From Pelagibacteraceae bacterium AG-422-N09 (GTDB taxonomy: Bacteria; Pseudomonadota; Alphaproteobacteria; Pelagibacterales; AG-422-B15), in contig QCMV01000002.1 in the NCBI GenBank assembly GCA_003213515.1, positions 10,001-57,739 on the forward strand: DNA of 47,739 nucleotides. The letters run 5' to 3'. Shown piece after piece: positions 15,663 through 24,423 of the stretch. The translations under genes were made by a program, and so were the position numbers. Each line of letters opens with the position of its first letter. Position 1 is the stretch's first letter. The notes beneath the pieces are model-generated. The model made no database searches and had not been told where the DNA came from. It saw only the letters and a list, made by a program, of their open reading frames with translations.

Positions 15663-16652
15663 ATGAAAATTATTGTTACAGGAGGCGCTGGTTTCATAGG
15701 AAGTCATTTGGTTGATGAGTTACTAACAAAGAGTCATGAAGTTATTGTGTTAGATAATTTTTCAACTGGAAGAAAACAAAACTTAGATCATATAGAAAAT
15801 ATTAAAATCATTGATTGTGATCTTTCTATAAACGGATCCTGGACTAGTGAATTTAGAGGAACAGATTTAGTGTTTCATATTGCGGCATTAGCAGACATTG
15901 TTCCAAGTATAAAGGATCCGTCAAAATACTTTGAAGCGAACGTGGTAGGTACCTTTAATACACTAAAAGCTTCTCATGAACATGGTGTAAAAAAATTTAT
16001 TTATTCAGCTTCTTCATCCTGCTATGGAATACCAAAAAAATATCCAACTAATGAAAAAGAAGAAATTGATACGCACTACCCATACGCATTAACCAAAAAA
16101 ATGGGAGAAGATCTTGTAATGCATTTTGAAAAAATCTATAAACTTCCTTCAATTTCACTTAGATTTTTTAATGTATACGGCACAAGATCAAGAACATCAG
16201 GCACCTATGGGGCCGTAATGGGTGTATTTTTAGCACAAAAAATAGCGAACAAACCATTTACAATTGTTGGCGATGGAGAGCAAACAAGAGATTTTACTTA
16301 TGTTTCAGATGTAGTTAACGCATTGATAAAAGCCTCAGACTCAGATCTTTCAGGAGAAATTTTGAATGTAGGGAGTGGAAATACTATATCAGTAAATACA
16401 CTAGCGAAATTAATAGGTGGGAATGACTATAAAAAAGTTTTTATCCCTAAAAGACCAGGTGAACCCGATTGTACATTTGCAAATATAGAAAAAATAAAGA
16501 AACTATTAAATTGGGAACCTTTTGTTCCAATTGAAGAAGGAGTAAATATTATACTTAAAAATATTGATTATTGGAAAGAAGCTCCAGTTTGGACTCCTGA
16601 AACAATAAAAAAAGAAACAACTGATTGGTTTAAATATTTAGGAAATGAATAA
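15663..16652 (+). CDS. NAD-dependent NDP-sugar epimerase (GalE/WbpP-like)
   Basis: A 329-residue extended SDR. The NAD-binding GGAGFIG is at 7-13, HIAALAD at 72-78, SASSSCYG at 115-122 and the catalytic Y141-x3-K145. The C-terminal half has the sugar-nucleotide-binding pattern (RFFNVYG, VGDGEQTRDFTYV). A Shine-Dalgarno AAGGA lies seven bases before the ATG. Likely a UDP-hexose or UDP-HexNAc 4-epimerase, or a dehydratase-related member. It opens the dense operon that runs to 25666, and the next gene, also an epimerase-like SDR, overlaps it by eight bases. Confidence 0.9.
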   Translation: MKIIVTGGAGFIGSHLVDELLTKSHEVIVLDNFSTGRKQNLDHIENIKIIDCDLSINGSWTSEFRGTDLVFHIAALADIVPSIKDPSKYFEANVVGTFNTLKASHEHGVKKFIYSASSSCYGIPKKYPTNEKEEIDTHYPYALTKKMGEDLVMHFEKIYKLPSISLRFFNVYGTRSRTSGTYGAVMGVFLAQKIANKPFTIVGDGEQTRDFTYVSDVVNALIKASDSDLSGEILNVGSGNTISVNTLAKLIGGNDYKKVFIPKRPGEPDCTFANIEKIKKLLNWEPFVPIEEGVNIILKNIDYWKEAPVWTPETIKKETTDWFKYLGNE

Positions 16653-17628
16653 GAAGATCTATATAACTGGAGGAGGCGGATACGTAGGCTCAAATTTGAT
16701 ACCATCTCTTTTAAAAAAAGGATTTAAGGTAACAGTTCTAGATCTATTTATCTATGGTGAGGATGTACTTGACAAGCATACAAACCTAGAATGTATAAAA
16801 GGAGATATTAGAGATCAAGAATTACTAAAAAAGTCTATACAAGGCCACGATGTTGTAATTCACTTAGCATGTATTTCTAATGATCCTAGTTTTGAATTGA
16901 ATCCACTTTTAGGAAGATCAATAAATTTAGATGCGTTTGAGCCCCTAGTAAAGATTTCTAAATCTGCAGGAGTAAAAAGGTTTATTTATGCTTCTTCATC
17001 GTCTGTATACGGGGTCAAAAATGAGTTAGATGTTAATGAAACCATGACCTTAGAGCCAATGACTGATTATTCAAAGTTTAAAGCAGAATGTGAAATGATT
17101 TTAAGTTCATACAATTCAACTAACTTTGTAACAACCACAATTAGACCCGCAACAGTTTGTGGCTATGCTAGACGACAAAGACTCGATGTCGTTGTAAATA
17201 TCTTTACAAATATAGCATTTCACAAAAGAGAAATTTCAGTTTTTGGAGGTAAACAATTGAGACCAAATATTCATATTAACGATATGACAAAAGCCTACAT
17301 AAAAGTCTTAGAAGCACCAGATGACTTAATAAGCAATGAAATATTTAACGTTGGAGACAAGAATTTTACTGTCTTAGAATTAGCAGAAATTACAAAAAGT
17401 GTTGTGGGAAATGATGTCAAACTTGTGTTATCTCACTCTGATGATAATAGGTCCTATCATATATCTTCTAAAAAAATATTTAATTTGCTTAATTTCAAAA
17501 CAGAAAATACAATCAAAGATGCTGTAATTGATCTTCAATTTGCAATAAAGGAAAATAAACTTAAAGATAGTTTATCTAACCCAAAATACTTTAATATAAA
17601 AACAATGCAAAAGATTAACTTAGTTTAA
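16645..17628 (+). CDS. NAD-dependent epimerase/reductase (extended SDR)
   Basis: A 327-residue extended SDR with the nucleotide-binding GGGGYVG at 9-15, HLACISND at 73-80, ASSSSVYG at 116-123 and catalytic Y142-x3-K146. The HLACISNDPSFELNP segment is typical of a subgroup of NDP-sugar oxidoreductases found in O-antigen clusters; the exact reaction (epimerisation, 4-keto reduction or dehydration) is not decided. It starts within the end of the preceding epimerase and is followed after 19 bases by a DegT aminotransferase, so a 4-keto or 3-keto sugar for transamination may be its product. Confidence 0.88.
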   Translation: MNKKIYITGGGGYVGSNLIPSLLKKGFKVTVLDLFIYGEDVLDKHTNLECIKGDIRDQELLKKSIQGHDVVIHLACISNDPSFELNPLLGRSINLDAFEPLVKISKSAGVKRFIYASSSSVYGVKNELDVNETMTLEPMTDYSKFKAECEMILSSYNSTNFVTTTIRPATVCGYARRQRLDVVVNIFTNIAFHKREISVFGGKQLRPNIHINDMTKAYIKVLEAPDDLISNEIFNVGDKNFTVLELAEITKSVVGNDVKLVLSHSDDNRSYHISSKKIFNLLNFKTENTIKDAVIDLQFAIKENKLKDSLSNPKYFNIKTMQKINLV

Positions 17629-17647
17629 TATTTATTAGAAAATACTT

Positions 17648-18769
17648 ATGGTTAAAAAAGTAAGATATTCATATTTACCGCAGCAATTTGAAAATATAGA
17701 TGATCTGTGGATACAGTTGAAAGAGTTTGTAAAAAGTGGAGACTTCACTCTTGGTAAACCACTCCAAGAATTTGAAAATAAGTTTGCCAAATTAATTGGT
17801 GTTAAGCATGCTATAGGAGTTAATTCTGGAACAGATGCAATTAAGCTACCACTTAAAGCCTATGGGGTTGGACATGGAGATGAAGTAATTACAGCTGCTA
17901 ATACTTTTGTTGCAACTGTTGGCGCTATTACTGAAATTGGTGCAAAGCCAATTTTTATAGATTGTGATGATACATTTTGCATGAATACAAATTTGATTGA
18001 GGAAAAAATTAATGAGAAAACAAAAGCAATTGTACCTGTTCATTTTACAGGATACATGACAGAAATGAATCATGTAATGAAATTAGCCCAAAAGTATAAC
18101 CTACCTGTAATAGAAGATGCTTGCCAGTCAATTCTAGGAGAAATAGATAATAAAAAAGCAGGTACTTGGGGAGATGCTGGTGCATTTTCTTTGCACCCAT
18201 TAAAAAATTTAAATGTTTGGTCAGATGGGGGCTTAATTACATGTAATGATGATGAATTAGCAAAGAAATTAAGGTTGTTAAGAAATCATGGTTTAATTGA
18301 CAGAGATAATGTCAGTTTACTGGGTTACAATTCTAGGTTAGATACGATCCAAGCTGTTGTTGGAAATTGGCTTATTCCACAAACCAATTCAATTGCTGAT
18401 AAAAGAATAGAAAATGCAGCGTATTTAGATAGTAATCTATCAAAGATAAATTCAATTACATTACCACCAAGACCGAAAAATTATAAAATTGTATACCATC
18501 TCTACATTGTATTTGCAGAAAAAAGGGATGAATTGCTTGAATATTGTCTCACAAAAGGTATCGAGGCTAAAGTTCACTACCCAATTCCTATATATAGGCA
18601 ACCGGCATTAAGTTTTTTAAATCATTCTGAAGGTGATTTTCCTGTTACCGATAGTCATGCAAAGAAGATAATTTCATTTCCATGTGATCAGCATTTGGAA
18701 AAAGAGGAGCTAGACTATATAATTAACACTGTATCCAGTTTTTATTCAAAGTCAAAAAGTGACAATTAA
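17648..18769 (+). CDS. DegT/DnrJ/EryC1/StrS-family sugar aminotransferase
   Basis: A PLP-dependent aminotransferase of 373 residues that would convert a keto NDP-sugar to an amino sugar using glutamate. The sugar-aminotransferase signatures are complete: NSGTDA at 59-64, ANTFVAT at 84-90, EDACQS at 156-161, and the Schiff-base lysine K186 in HPLKNLN with a downstream DGG. A second DegT homologue follows with an 11-base overlap; the two are clearly different proteins, so they probably act at different positions or steps. Confidence 0.93.
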   Translation: MVKKVRYSYLPQQFENIDDLWIQLKEFVKSGDFTLGKPLQEFENKFAKLIGVKHAIGVNSGTDAIKLPLKAYGVGHGDEVITAANTFVATVGAITEIGAKPIFIDCDDTFCMNTNLIEEKINEKTKAIVPVHFTGYMTEMNHVMKLAQKYNLPVIEDACQSILGEIDNKKAGTWGDAGAFSLHPLKNLNVWSDGGLITCNDDELAKKLRLLRNHGLIDRDNVSLLGYNSRLDTIQAVVGNWLIPQTNSIADKRIENAAYLDSNLSKINSITLPPRPKNYKIVYHLYIVFAEKRDELLEYCLTKGIEAKVHYPIPIYRQPALSFLNHSEGDFPVTDSHAKKIISFPCDQHLEKEELDYIINTVSSFYSKSKSDN

Positions 18770-19868
18770 TAATATAGCTTATATTGATTTACAAGCTCAG
18801 TGGACAACTGAGAAAAAAGATTTATTGAAAATAATTGATAATGTTATGTCTAGCGGCCAGTTTGTTGGTGGAAAGTATGTTGATCAGTTTGAAAAAAAAA
18901 TTGCAAAGTTTTGTAATGTTAAATACGCCGTTTCTTTGAATAGTGGTACTGATGCTCTAACAGTTGCACTACATTGTGCAGGAGTTAAGAAAGGAGATGA
19001 GGTAATTACAGCTCCTAATTCATTCATATCCTCAGCGTCAGTTATAGCTCATTTAGGAGCGAAACCTGTATTCGCAGACGTGCTTGAGGATCAAAATATC
19101 GATCCCGAAGAAATTGAAAAAGTAATTACAAAGAAAACTAAGGCAATAATACCAGTCCATCTCACTGGAAGAATATGTGAGATGAAAAAAATTAATAAAA
19201 TAGCCAAGAGAAAAAATATTGTTGTGATAGAGGATGCTGCTCAAGCAATTGGCTCAAAATATTATAATAAAATGAGTGGATCAATTGGTCATATTGGATG
19301 TTTTTCTACTCATCCACTTAAGAATTTAAACGCTTCTGGCGATGGTGGTTTTATTACTACTAACAATGCTCTATATGCAAAGAGAATAAAAAAATTGTGT
19401 AACCTTGGGATAATAAATAGAAATATAGTCGAGGAATTTGGCTATGTATCAAGATTAGACAATTTACAAGCAGCAATACTATTATATCGTTTGTCAAAGA
19501 TGAAGGATGTTATACGAAAAAGAAGAAATAACGTAGATTTCTATATGAAAAATTTAGATAAAAATCATGTTTTCTATCCCAAAGAAAAAAAATATCAATT
19601 TAATACGTATCATACTTTTGTAATTCAAGTTAGAGAGAGAGACAAATTAAGAAATTATCTTAAAAAAAAGGGTATAGGTACCGCAATACACTACCCTATC
19701 CCTATTCATCTTCAACCAGCGGCAAAAAAATTAAAATATAATAAAAATAGCTTTCCTGTAACAGAAAAACAATCAAAAGAAATTTTAACATTACCTGTTC
19801 ATCAATTTCTTTCTCTTAAACAAATAAAATTTATAACAGATACAATTAATGAATATTTTAAACAGTAA
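18759..19868 (+). CDS. DegT/DnrJ/EryC1/StrS-family sugar aminotransferase (second of pair)
   Basis: A 369-residue PLP aminotransferase beginning at a GTG inside the end of the previous gene. Signatures are NSGTDAL at 61-67, APNSFISS, EDAAQAIG at 158-165 and Schiff-base K188 in HPLKNLNASGDGG. It keeps the HYPIPIHLQPA element near the C-terminus that helps bind sugar nucleotides. The 20-base overlap with the transketolase gene after it supports one operon. Tandem sugar aminotransferases suggest a diamino sugar, or one of the pair may act as a PLP-dependent dehydratase, which cannot be decided here because both retain the lysine. Confidence 0.92.
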   Translation: MTINNIAYIDLQAQWTTEKKDLLKIIDNVMSSGQFVGGKYVDQFEKKIAKFCNVKYAVSLNSGTDALTVALHCAGVKKGDEVITAPNSFISSASVIAHLGAKPVFADVLEDQNIDPEEIEKVITKKTKAIIPVHLTGRICEMKKINKIAKRKNIVVIEDAAQAIGSKYYNKMSGSIGHIGCFSTHPLKNLNASGDGGFITTNNALYAKRIKKLCNLGIINRNIVEEFGYVSRLDNLQAAILLYRLSKMKDVIRKRRNNVDFYMKNLDKNHVFYPKEKKYQFNTYHTFVIQVRERDKLRNYLKKKGIGTAIHYPIPIHLQPAAKKLKYNKNSFPVTEKQSKEILTLPVHQFLSLKQIKFITDTINEYFKQ

Positions 19869-20694
19869 GCTCAATCTGGCAGCACAGAAAATTACTTTAG
19901 ATGACAGATCTAAGTATTTAAGAAGTCTAGTAGTCAAATCTCTATTAGGAGCTGGCAGAGGGCATATGGGTTCTGCTATGTCTATAATTGAAATATTAAG
20001 AGTTTGTTACGATAGTTATATTAAGCACTTTCCAAATGATGCAAATAATGATTTGAGAGATAGATTAATTTTAAGCAAAGGCCATGGATGTCTCGGGCTC
20101 TATGCTTTACTTGTCGATAAAGGTTATTTTTCAATTTCTGAATTAGATTCAGTAGGGTCCTTTAACTCTATTTTAGGAGGCCATCCCGAGCACTATAAGA
20201 TACCGGGAGTAGAAGCTTCGACGGGGGCCCTGGGCCATGGACTATCCATCGGTGTAGGTATTGCAAAAGCACTTAAGATGAAGAAAAAAAATAACAAGGT
20301 AATTGTTATAGTCGGGGACGGGGAAATAAATGAAGGATCAGTCTGGGAAGCAGCAATGTCAGCATCTAAGCACAATCTAAATAATCTAATTGTTTTTATA
20401 GATTATAATAAAATTCAATCTTACGGTTTTACTAGTGACGTTATTGATCTAGAGCCATTAGCAGAAAAATGGAAGAGTTTTGGATTTATAGTTAATGAAG
20501 TTAATGGACATGATATTAATCAAATAGAGGAATCCCTGAATCAATCATCTGAAGACGATAGACCTAAAGCTATTATCTGTCATACTGTTAAAGGAAAAGG
20601 CTTTCCTTTTGCAGAAAATAATCCGAAGTGGCATCATAAAAATAATTTTACTGATGAAGAAATAAGTTTATTGAAAGAGTTTACGAATACATGA
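19849..20694 (+). CDS. transketolase-like, N-terminal (TPP-binding) subunit
   Basis: A 281-residue protein equal to the N-terminal thiamine-diphosphate domain of transketolase. It shows SKGHG at 76-80, STGALGHGLS at 124-133 and the metal/TPP motif GDGEINEG at 156-163. The C-terminal half is a separate gene starting four bases before this one ends (ATGA), the usual two-subunit arrangement of split transketolases, so it is not a frameshift. Inside a sugar operon, between aminotransferases and an oxygenase, it probably transfers a two-carbon ketol unit to a sugar intermediate and is unlikely to serve the pentose phosphate pathway. Confidence 0.92.
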   Translation: MNILNSKLNLAAQKITLDDRSKYLRSLVVKSLLGAGRGHMGSAMSIIEILRVCYDSYIKHFPNDANNDLRDRLILSKGHGCLGLYALLVDKGYFSISELDSVGSFNSILGGHPEHYKIPGVEASTGALGHGLSIGVGIAKALKMKKKNNKVIVIVGDGEINEGSVWEAAMSASKHNLNNLIVFIDYNKIQSYGFTSDVIDLEPLAEKWKSFGFIVNEVNGHDINQIEESLNQSSEDDRPKAIICHTVKGKGFPFAENNPKWHHKNNFTDEEISLLKEFTNT

Positions 20695-21620
20695 GACAAG
20701 CAGCACTTAACTCAGTTTATGAAATTGCAAAAGAAAATGAAAATATAGTTTTTATTGGATCAGACCTTGGTCCTGGAGTTCTTGAGGAGTTCAAAAAAAA
20801 TATTCCTGAGAGATTTTTTATGGAAGGAGTTGCAGAGCAATTTGTGATTGGATTTTCAGCTGGATTAGCTAAGGAAGGCTTTATTCCTTTTGTAAACACT
20901 ATATCTACGTTTTTAACTCGAAGATGTTTTGAACAAATTACTATAGATTTATCCTTACATGATCTTCCAGTGAAATTAATTGGTAATGGCGGAGGTTTAG
21001 TTTATTCACCACTTGGCCCTACACATCAGGCAATTGATGATATAGCCATATTAAAAGCAATTCCAAATATGACTATTGTATGTCCATGCGATGCAATAGA
21101 AATGAAAAAGCTTATAACCGCATCAATAGACTGGCCTCACCCAATGTATATAAGGTTAGCAAGAGGCGGTGAAGATATTGTAACAGCAAGAACAACTGAT
21201 TTTCAAATAGGAAAGGGATTATTGATCAGAAAACCATTGAAAAATTTATTTATTACTTGTGGGGCTATGGCACAAAAAGCAATTAAAGCCTCCGATAACT
21301 TATTAGAAGAGGGTATCGAAAGTGGAGTTTTACATATGCATACAGTCAAACCATTAGACACAGGGATTTTAAAAAAATGGCTGCCTCTGGTAGATAATGT
21401 AATAACAGTGGAAGAGCACATAAGAAGTGGCGGGTTAGGTACTAGTATATTAGAATTTTGTAATGATTTTTTACCATCTCAAACAAAAAATATTCACAGA
21501 ATTGGCCTTCCAAATAAATACGTTGAACATTATGGTACACATGATGAGCAACAAGTATTTTATGGGTTAACAGATGAAAATCTTACAAATGCAATGAAGG
21601 AAATGATTAATAATGTCTAA
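20691..21620 (+). CDS. transketolase-like, C-terminal subunit
   Basis: A 309-residue partner covering the central pyrimidine-binding and C-terminal domains. The catalytic glutamate that activates TPP is E49 in MEGVAEQF. The GGGLVYSPLGPTHQAIDD region and the final VEEH...GGLG element match split transketolase or DXS-like beta subunits. It overlaps the N-terminal subunit gene by four bases and the following oxygenase gene by eight, implying coupled expression. With the preceding protein it should form an alpha2beta2-type enzyme in the cytoplasm. Confidence 0.92.
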   Translation: MRQAALNSVYEIAKENENIVFIGSDLGPGVLEEFKKNIPERFFMEGVAEQFVIGFSAGLAKEGFIPFVNTISTFLTRRCFEQITIDLSLHDLPVKLIGNGGGLVYSPLGPTHQAIDDIAILKAIPNMTIVCPCDAIEMKKLITASIDWPHPMYIRLARGGEDIVTARTTDFQIGKGLLIRKPLKNLFITCGAMAQKAIKASDNLLEEGIESGVLHMHTVKPLDTGILKKWLPLVDNVITVEEHIRSGGLGTSILEFCNDFLPSQTKNIHRIGLPNKYVEHYGTHDEQQVFYGLTDENLTNAMKEMINNV

Positions 21621-22416
21621 TGATTATCAATCATACCAAGAATTAAAAATTTCGAAGGAGTTCATTAATAATGGATATGTGATAAAAAAAATTAATCAAG
21701 AAAAGTCCTTTACTTGGATAAATGATAAAGTATTAAATATTTCGCAAAAATTATTAAAAACAAAAAAATTACCCGCTAGTTTTTTTGATCAAACACATAA
21801 ATATTTAAATTTGAAAAATCTAAATAATTTTAGAATGAGTATTATAAATGAACTTAATAAATCTAAAAAATTTAAATTTCACTATTACAATATATCTCGA
21901 GAATACACTGATTTAATCGTTGGGAATGAACTAGCTATGCAAAAGAGAATAAACCTTAGTATTCAGCTTCCAAATGATTCAAGCTCTCTACTACCTGTAC
22001 ATTCAGATGTATGGTCAGGAGATTCACCCTATGAAGTTGTAGTATGGTTACCACTTGTAGATTGCTATAAGACAAAATCAATGTTCATTCTACCCCCAAA
22101 AGCAAATATAAAACTTAATAAAAATTTTGATAAATTTTATGGCAAATCCAGTGAAAGAATTTTTAATTTTATTAAAAAAGATATTAAATGGATAAAGATA
22201 GATAAAGGCGAATTATTGATATTCAATCAAGCCTTACCTCATGGTAATCGTATTAATAAGGAAATTTCGACAAGATGGTCTATGAATTGCAGATTTAAAA
22301 GCCTATTTTCACCATATGGAGATAAAAAAATAGGTGAATTTTTTATTCCTATAACAACAAAAGTTGCATCTAAAATTGGAATGCAATATCAGAGTCCCTT
22401 GTATACTAAAAAATGA
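21613..22416 (+). CDS. 2OG-Fe(II) oxygenase, sporadic carbohydrate cluster type
   Basis: A 267-residue protein with a non-heme iron facial triad: H130-x-D132 in PVHSDVW and distal H210 in ALPHGN, plus R221 placed to bind 2-oxoglutarate. This matches, from memory of family names, the oxygenase that co-occurs with LIC12192-type proteins in so-called sporadic carbohydrate clusters. It would hydroxylate or oxidise a sugar or its substituent. Overlaps: eight bases with the transketolase gene before and four with the LIC12192-like gene after. The N-terminal ~100 residues, lysine-rich, are not recognised. Confidence 0.82.
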   Translation: MSNDYQSYQELKISKEFINNGYVIKKINQEKSFTWINDKVLNISQKLLKTKKLPASFFDQTHKYLNLKNLNNFRMSIINELNKSKKFKFHYYNISREYTDLIVGNELAMQKRINLSIQLPNDSSSLLPVHSDVWSGDSPYEVVVWLPLVDCYKTKSMFILPPKANIKLNKNFDKFYGKSSERIFNFIKKDIKWIKIDKGELLIFNQALPHGNRINKEISTRWSMNCRFKSLFSPYGDKKIGEFFIPITTKVASKIGMQYQSPLYTKK

Positions 22417-22817
22417 AAAATAAGAAAAAAGTCAAAGGATATATTTTTAGTAGAGCTTTTGAAGGTGAGAGAGCACCTCAACATATACAGAATCTGGTAA
22501 TTAGAAATTATTGTAATAATAATAATTTAGAGTATCAATTAAGTGCAAGTGAATATGAGTTTAAAGACTCTCATTCTATGCTTTATCAAATGTTGGATGA
22601 ACTTTATGCGATAGATGGAATAATTGCTTATAGTATTTTTCAAATGCCAAGAGATACGTATTCTAGAAACAAGATAATCAATAAGATAATAAACAAAAAG
22701 AAAAGTTTTTATTTTGCGTTGGAAGAAATGAAAGTTTCAAATAAAGAAGATCTTTTTTTATTAGACGAAATCTGGAATGTTAACAAAATATTATCTAGTT
22801 GTTACAAACCAGAATAA
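22413..22817 (+). CDS. LIC12192-type sporadic carbohydrate cluster protein
   Basis: A 134-residue soluble protein of unknown function. The N-terminal strand KGYIFSRAFEGERAPQHIQN and the central ELYAIDGIIAYSIFQMP resemble the LIC12192 family, named after a Leptospira protein found in scattered carbohydrate gene clusters. It resembles the small resolvase-like or flavodoxin-like alpha/beta fold in pattern, but no catalytic residues can be assigned. It starts in the stop codon of the 2OG oxygenase and ends directly against the next ATG, so it is probably needed for the same step as the oxygenase. Confidence 0.78.
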   Translation: MKNKKKVKGYIFSRAFEGERAPQHIQNLVIRNYCNNNNLEYQLSASEYEFKDSHSMLYQMLDELYAIDGIIAYSIFQMPRDTYSRNKIINKIINKKKSFYFALEEMKVSNKEDLFLLDEIWNVNKILSSCYKPE

Positions 22818-23483
22818 ATGAAAAAACTTAAAAATTTTGTAACACCTCTACATCTTGCTTCAAAGAGAAATTATCTTGAACGCATGAATAACAATAAAGT
22901 AGATTGCATGAATGTTGCTAAAAAGTATGATCAAGATTATTGGGATGGAGATAGAAAGTACGGGTATGGTGGATATAAGTACATTGAGGGCTGGTGGGAA
23001 CCTGTTGCTCAACAATTAATCGATACTTACCATCTTGTTTCTGGATCAAAAATTCTAGATGTTGGATGTGGAAAGGGATTTTTACTTTACGAAATATATA
23101 AAAAAAACCCAGAGATAAATATTCAAGGGTTTGATATATCACAATATGCAATAAAAAATAGTAAAGATGAAATTAAAATGTATTTAAATGAATTTGATGC
23201 AAGAAATCTTTTCCCATATAAAAATAATGAATTTGATTTAGTAATTTCATTAGGAACTTTACATAATCTTAAGCTTTCAGACCTAAAGCAAACAGTAGCA
23301 GAAATAGAAAGAGTAGGTAATCAAGGATATATTATGCTCGAAAGCTACAGAAATAATAGAGAACTATTCAATTTACAATGTTGGGCATTAACTTGTGAAA
23401 CATTTTTTGATACTGAAACTTGGATTAACTTTTATGAGTCTGTAGGCTATAAAGGAGATTATGAATTCATTTACTTTGAGTGA
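22818..23483 (+). CDS. class I SAM-dependent methyltransferase
   Basis: A 221-residue methyltransferase. SAM motif I ILDVGCGKGFL lies around residues 76-86, motif II GFDIS follows, and the post-II region LGTLHNL is typical. The N-terminal 70 residues include an aromatic stretch (YWDGDRKYGYGGYKYIEGWWEP) seen in sugar-cluster methyltransferases of this type. It begins immediately after the LIC12192-like stop codon and overlaps the NUDIX-fusion gene by 23 bases. Probable O- or N-methylation of the operon's sugar; the target is unknown. Confidence 0.86.
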   Translation: MKKLKNFVTPLHLASKRNYLERMNNNKVDCMNVAKKYDQDYWDGDRKYGYGGYKYIEGWWEPVAQQLIDTYHLVSGSKILDVGCGKGFLLYEIYKKNPEINIQGFDISQYAIKNSKDEIKMYLNEFDARNLFPYKNNEFDLVISLGTLHNLKLSDLKQTVAEIERVGNQGYIMLESYRNNRELFNLQCWALTCETFFDTETWINFYESVGYKGDYEFIYFE

Positions 23484-24423
23484 GCATTCAAACAATGCCG
23501 TGAAGGCAATTATATTTAATGCAGATGGAAAGATACTTTTGCAAAAAAGAGATAATCATAAAAATCTTCCATTCGCAAACTGTTGGAATTTTTTTGGTGG
23601 AATCGTTGAAAAGGAAGAGTCATTAACTGCCGCTTTGAAAAGAGAGCTTAATGAGGAAATTTCTTACATTCCAAAGAATATTGAAAATGCAGCTTTTAAT
23701 TGGATATGGAAAAGTGAATGGAGACAGACCGTAAATCACTTTTATCCATTATTATGGGATGGTCAAATTTCAGATTTAGATCTTAAAGAAGGTCAGGAAA
23801 TGAGATTGTTTAGTCTTGATGAGATTCTTAAATTAGAACTTGTGCCAGCTATTTACTGTAATTTTGCTAATATATACAAGATTATTTCAAAGGATAAAAA
23901 TGCAATAAATGGAAACTTAATAAATTTTATAACTGATAGGTTTGTGAAAAATAATAATCTGATAAAAAAAAATGAAAGAGTTTATTTTGCAGCAAGTGAA
24001 AATATCAAATTATCAAGACAACAAATATTTTTATTCAGAGAAATATCTATTTTAAATAATCTTGAAGTGTCTAGAATTTGTTTACATAGAGATCAAAATT
24101 CTTTAATCCAGGAAATGATTATGTTTCATTGTAAATCAACAACTGTTGGACCTTTAAAACAATTAAATCAAAGCATCTCCTATCACATTGTTGATGGAGT
24201 TATACAAATTTCAGTTTATGAAAATGAAAAAATTAGAGATACTTATACTTTATCAAGCATATCATACTCTAATAAACAACTAGGTTCGATAAGAATAAAT
24301 CCTGATGAATATAGAACAGTATCTTCAATAACAGAAAACGCTATTTTTATAGAAACTACAAACGGACCATTCAAAGATGATGATACGATTTGGTTAGAGG
24401 AAAGACATAAAATTGAGAAATAA
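23461..24423 (+). CDS. NUDIX hydrolase fused to a WbuC-like cupin domain
   Basis: A 320-residue two-domain protein. Residues ~10-145 are a NUDIX hydrolase with the full box at 47-69 (G47, E53, R61-E62, E65-E66), expected to cleave a nucleoside diphosphate linked to another group such as an NDP-sugar. Residues ~170-315 resemble WbuC-type cupins of O-antigen clusters: RICLHRDQNSLIQEMI, then SYHIVDG, and a C-terminal IETTNGPF. The metal-binding histidines that WbuC proteins have after this region are replaced (VGPLKQLNQS), so the cupin may be structural or bind sugar without metal. The start overlaps the methyltransferase gene by 23 bases. The cupin call is by pattern and less certain than the NUDIX call. 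Confidence 0.82.
   Translation: MNSFTLSEHSNNAVKAIIFNADGKILLQKRDNHKNLPFANCWNFFGGIVEKEESLTAALKRELNEEISYIPKNIENAAFNWIWKSEWRQTVNHFYPLLWDGQISDLDLKEGQEMRLFSLDEILKLELVPAIYCNFANIYKIISKDKNAINGNLINFITDRFVKNNNLIKKNERVYFAASENIKLSRQQIFLFREISILNNLEVSRICLHRDQNSLIQEMIMFHCKSTTVGPLKQLNQSISYHIVDGVIQISVYENEKIRDTYTLSSISYSNKQLGSIRINPDEYRTVSSITENAIFIETTNGPFKDDDTIWLEERHKIEK

Noticed and set aside
19849-21620. Two transketolase pieces as one gene broken by a frameshift
   Set aside because: Each has its own start, they overlap by ATGA, and two-subunit transketolases are a normal form.
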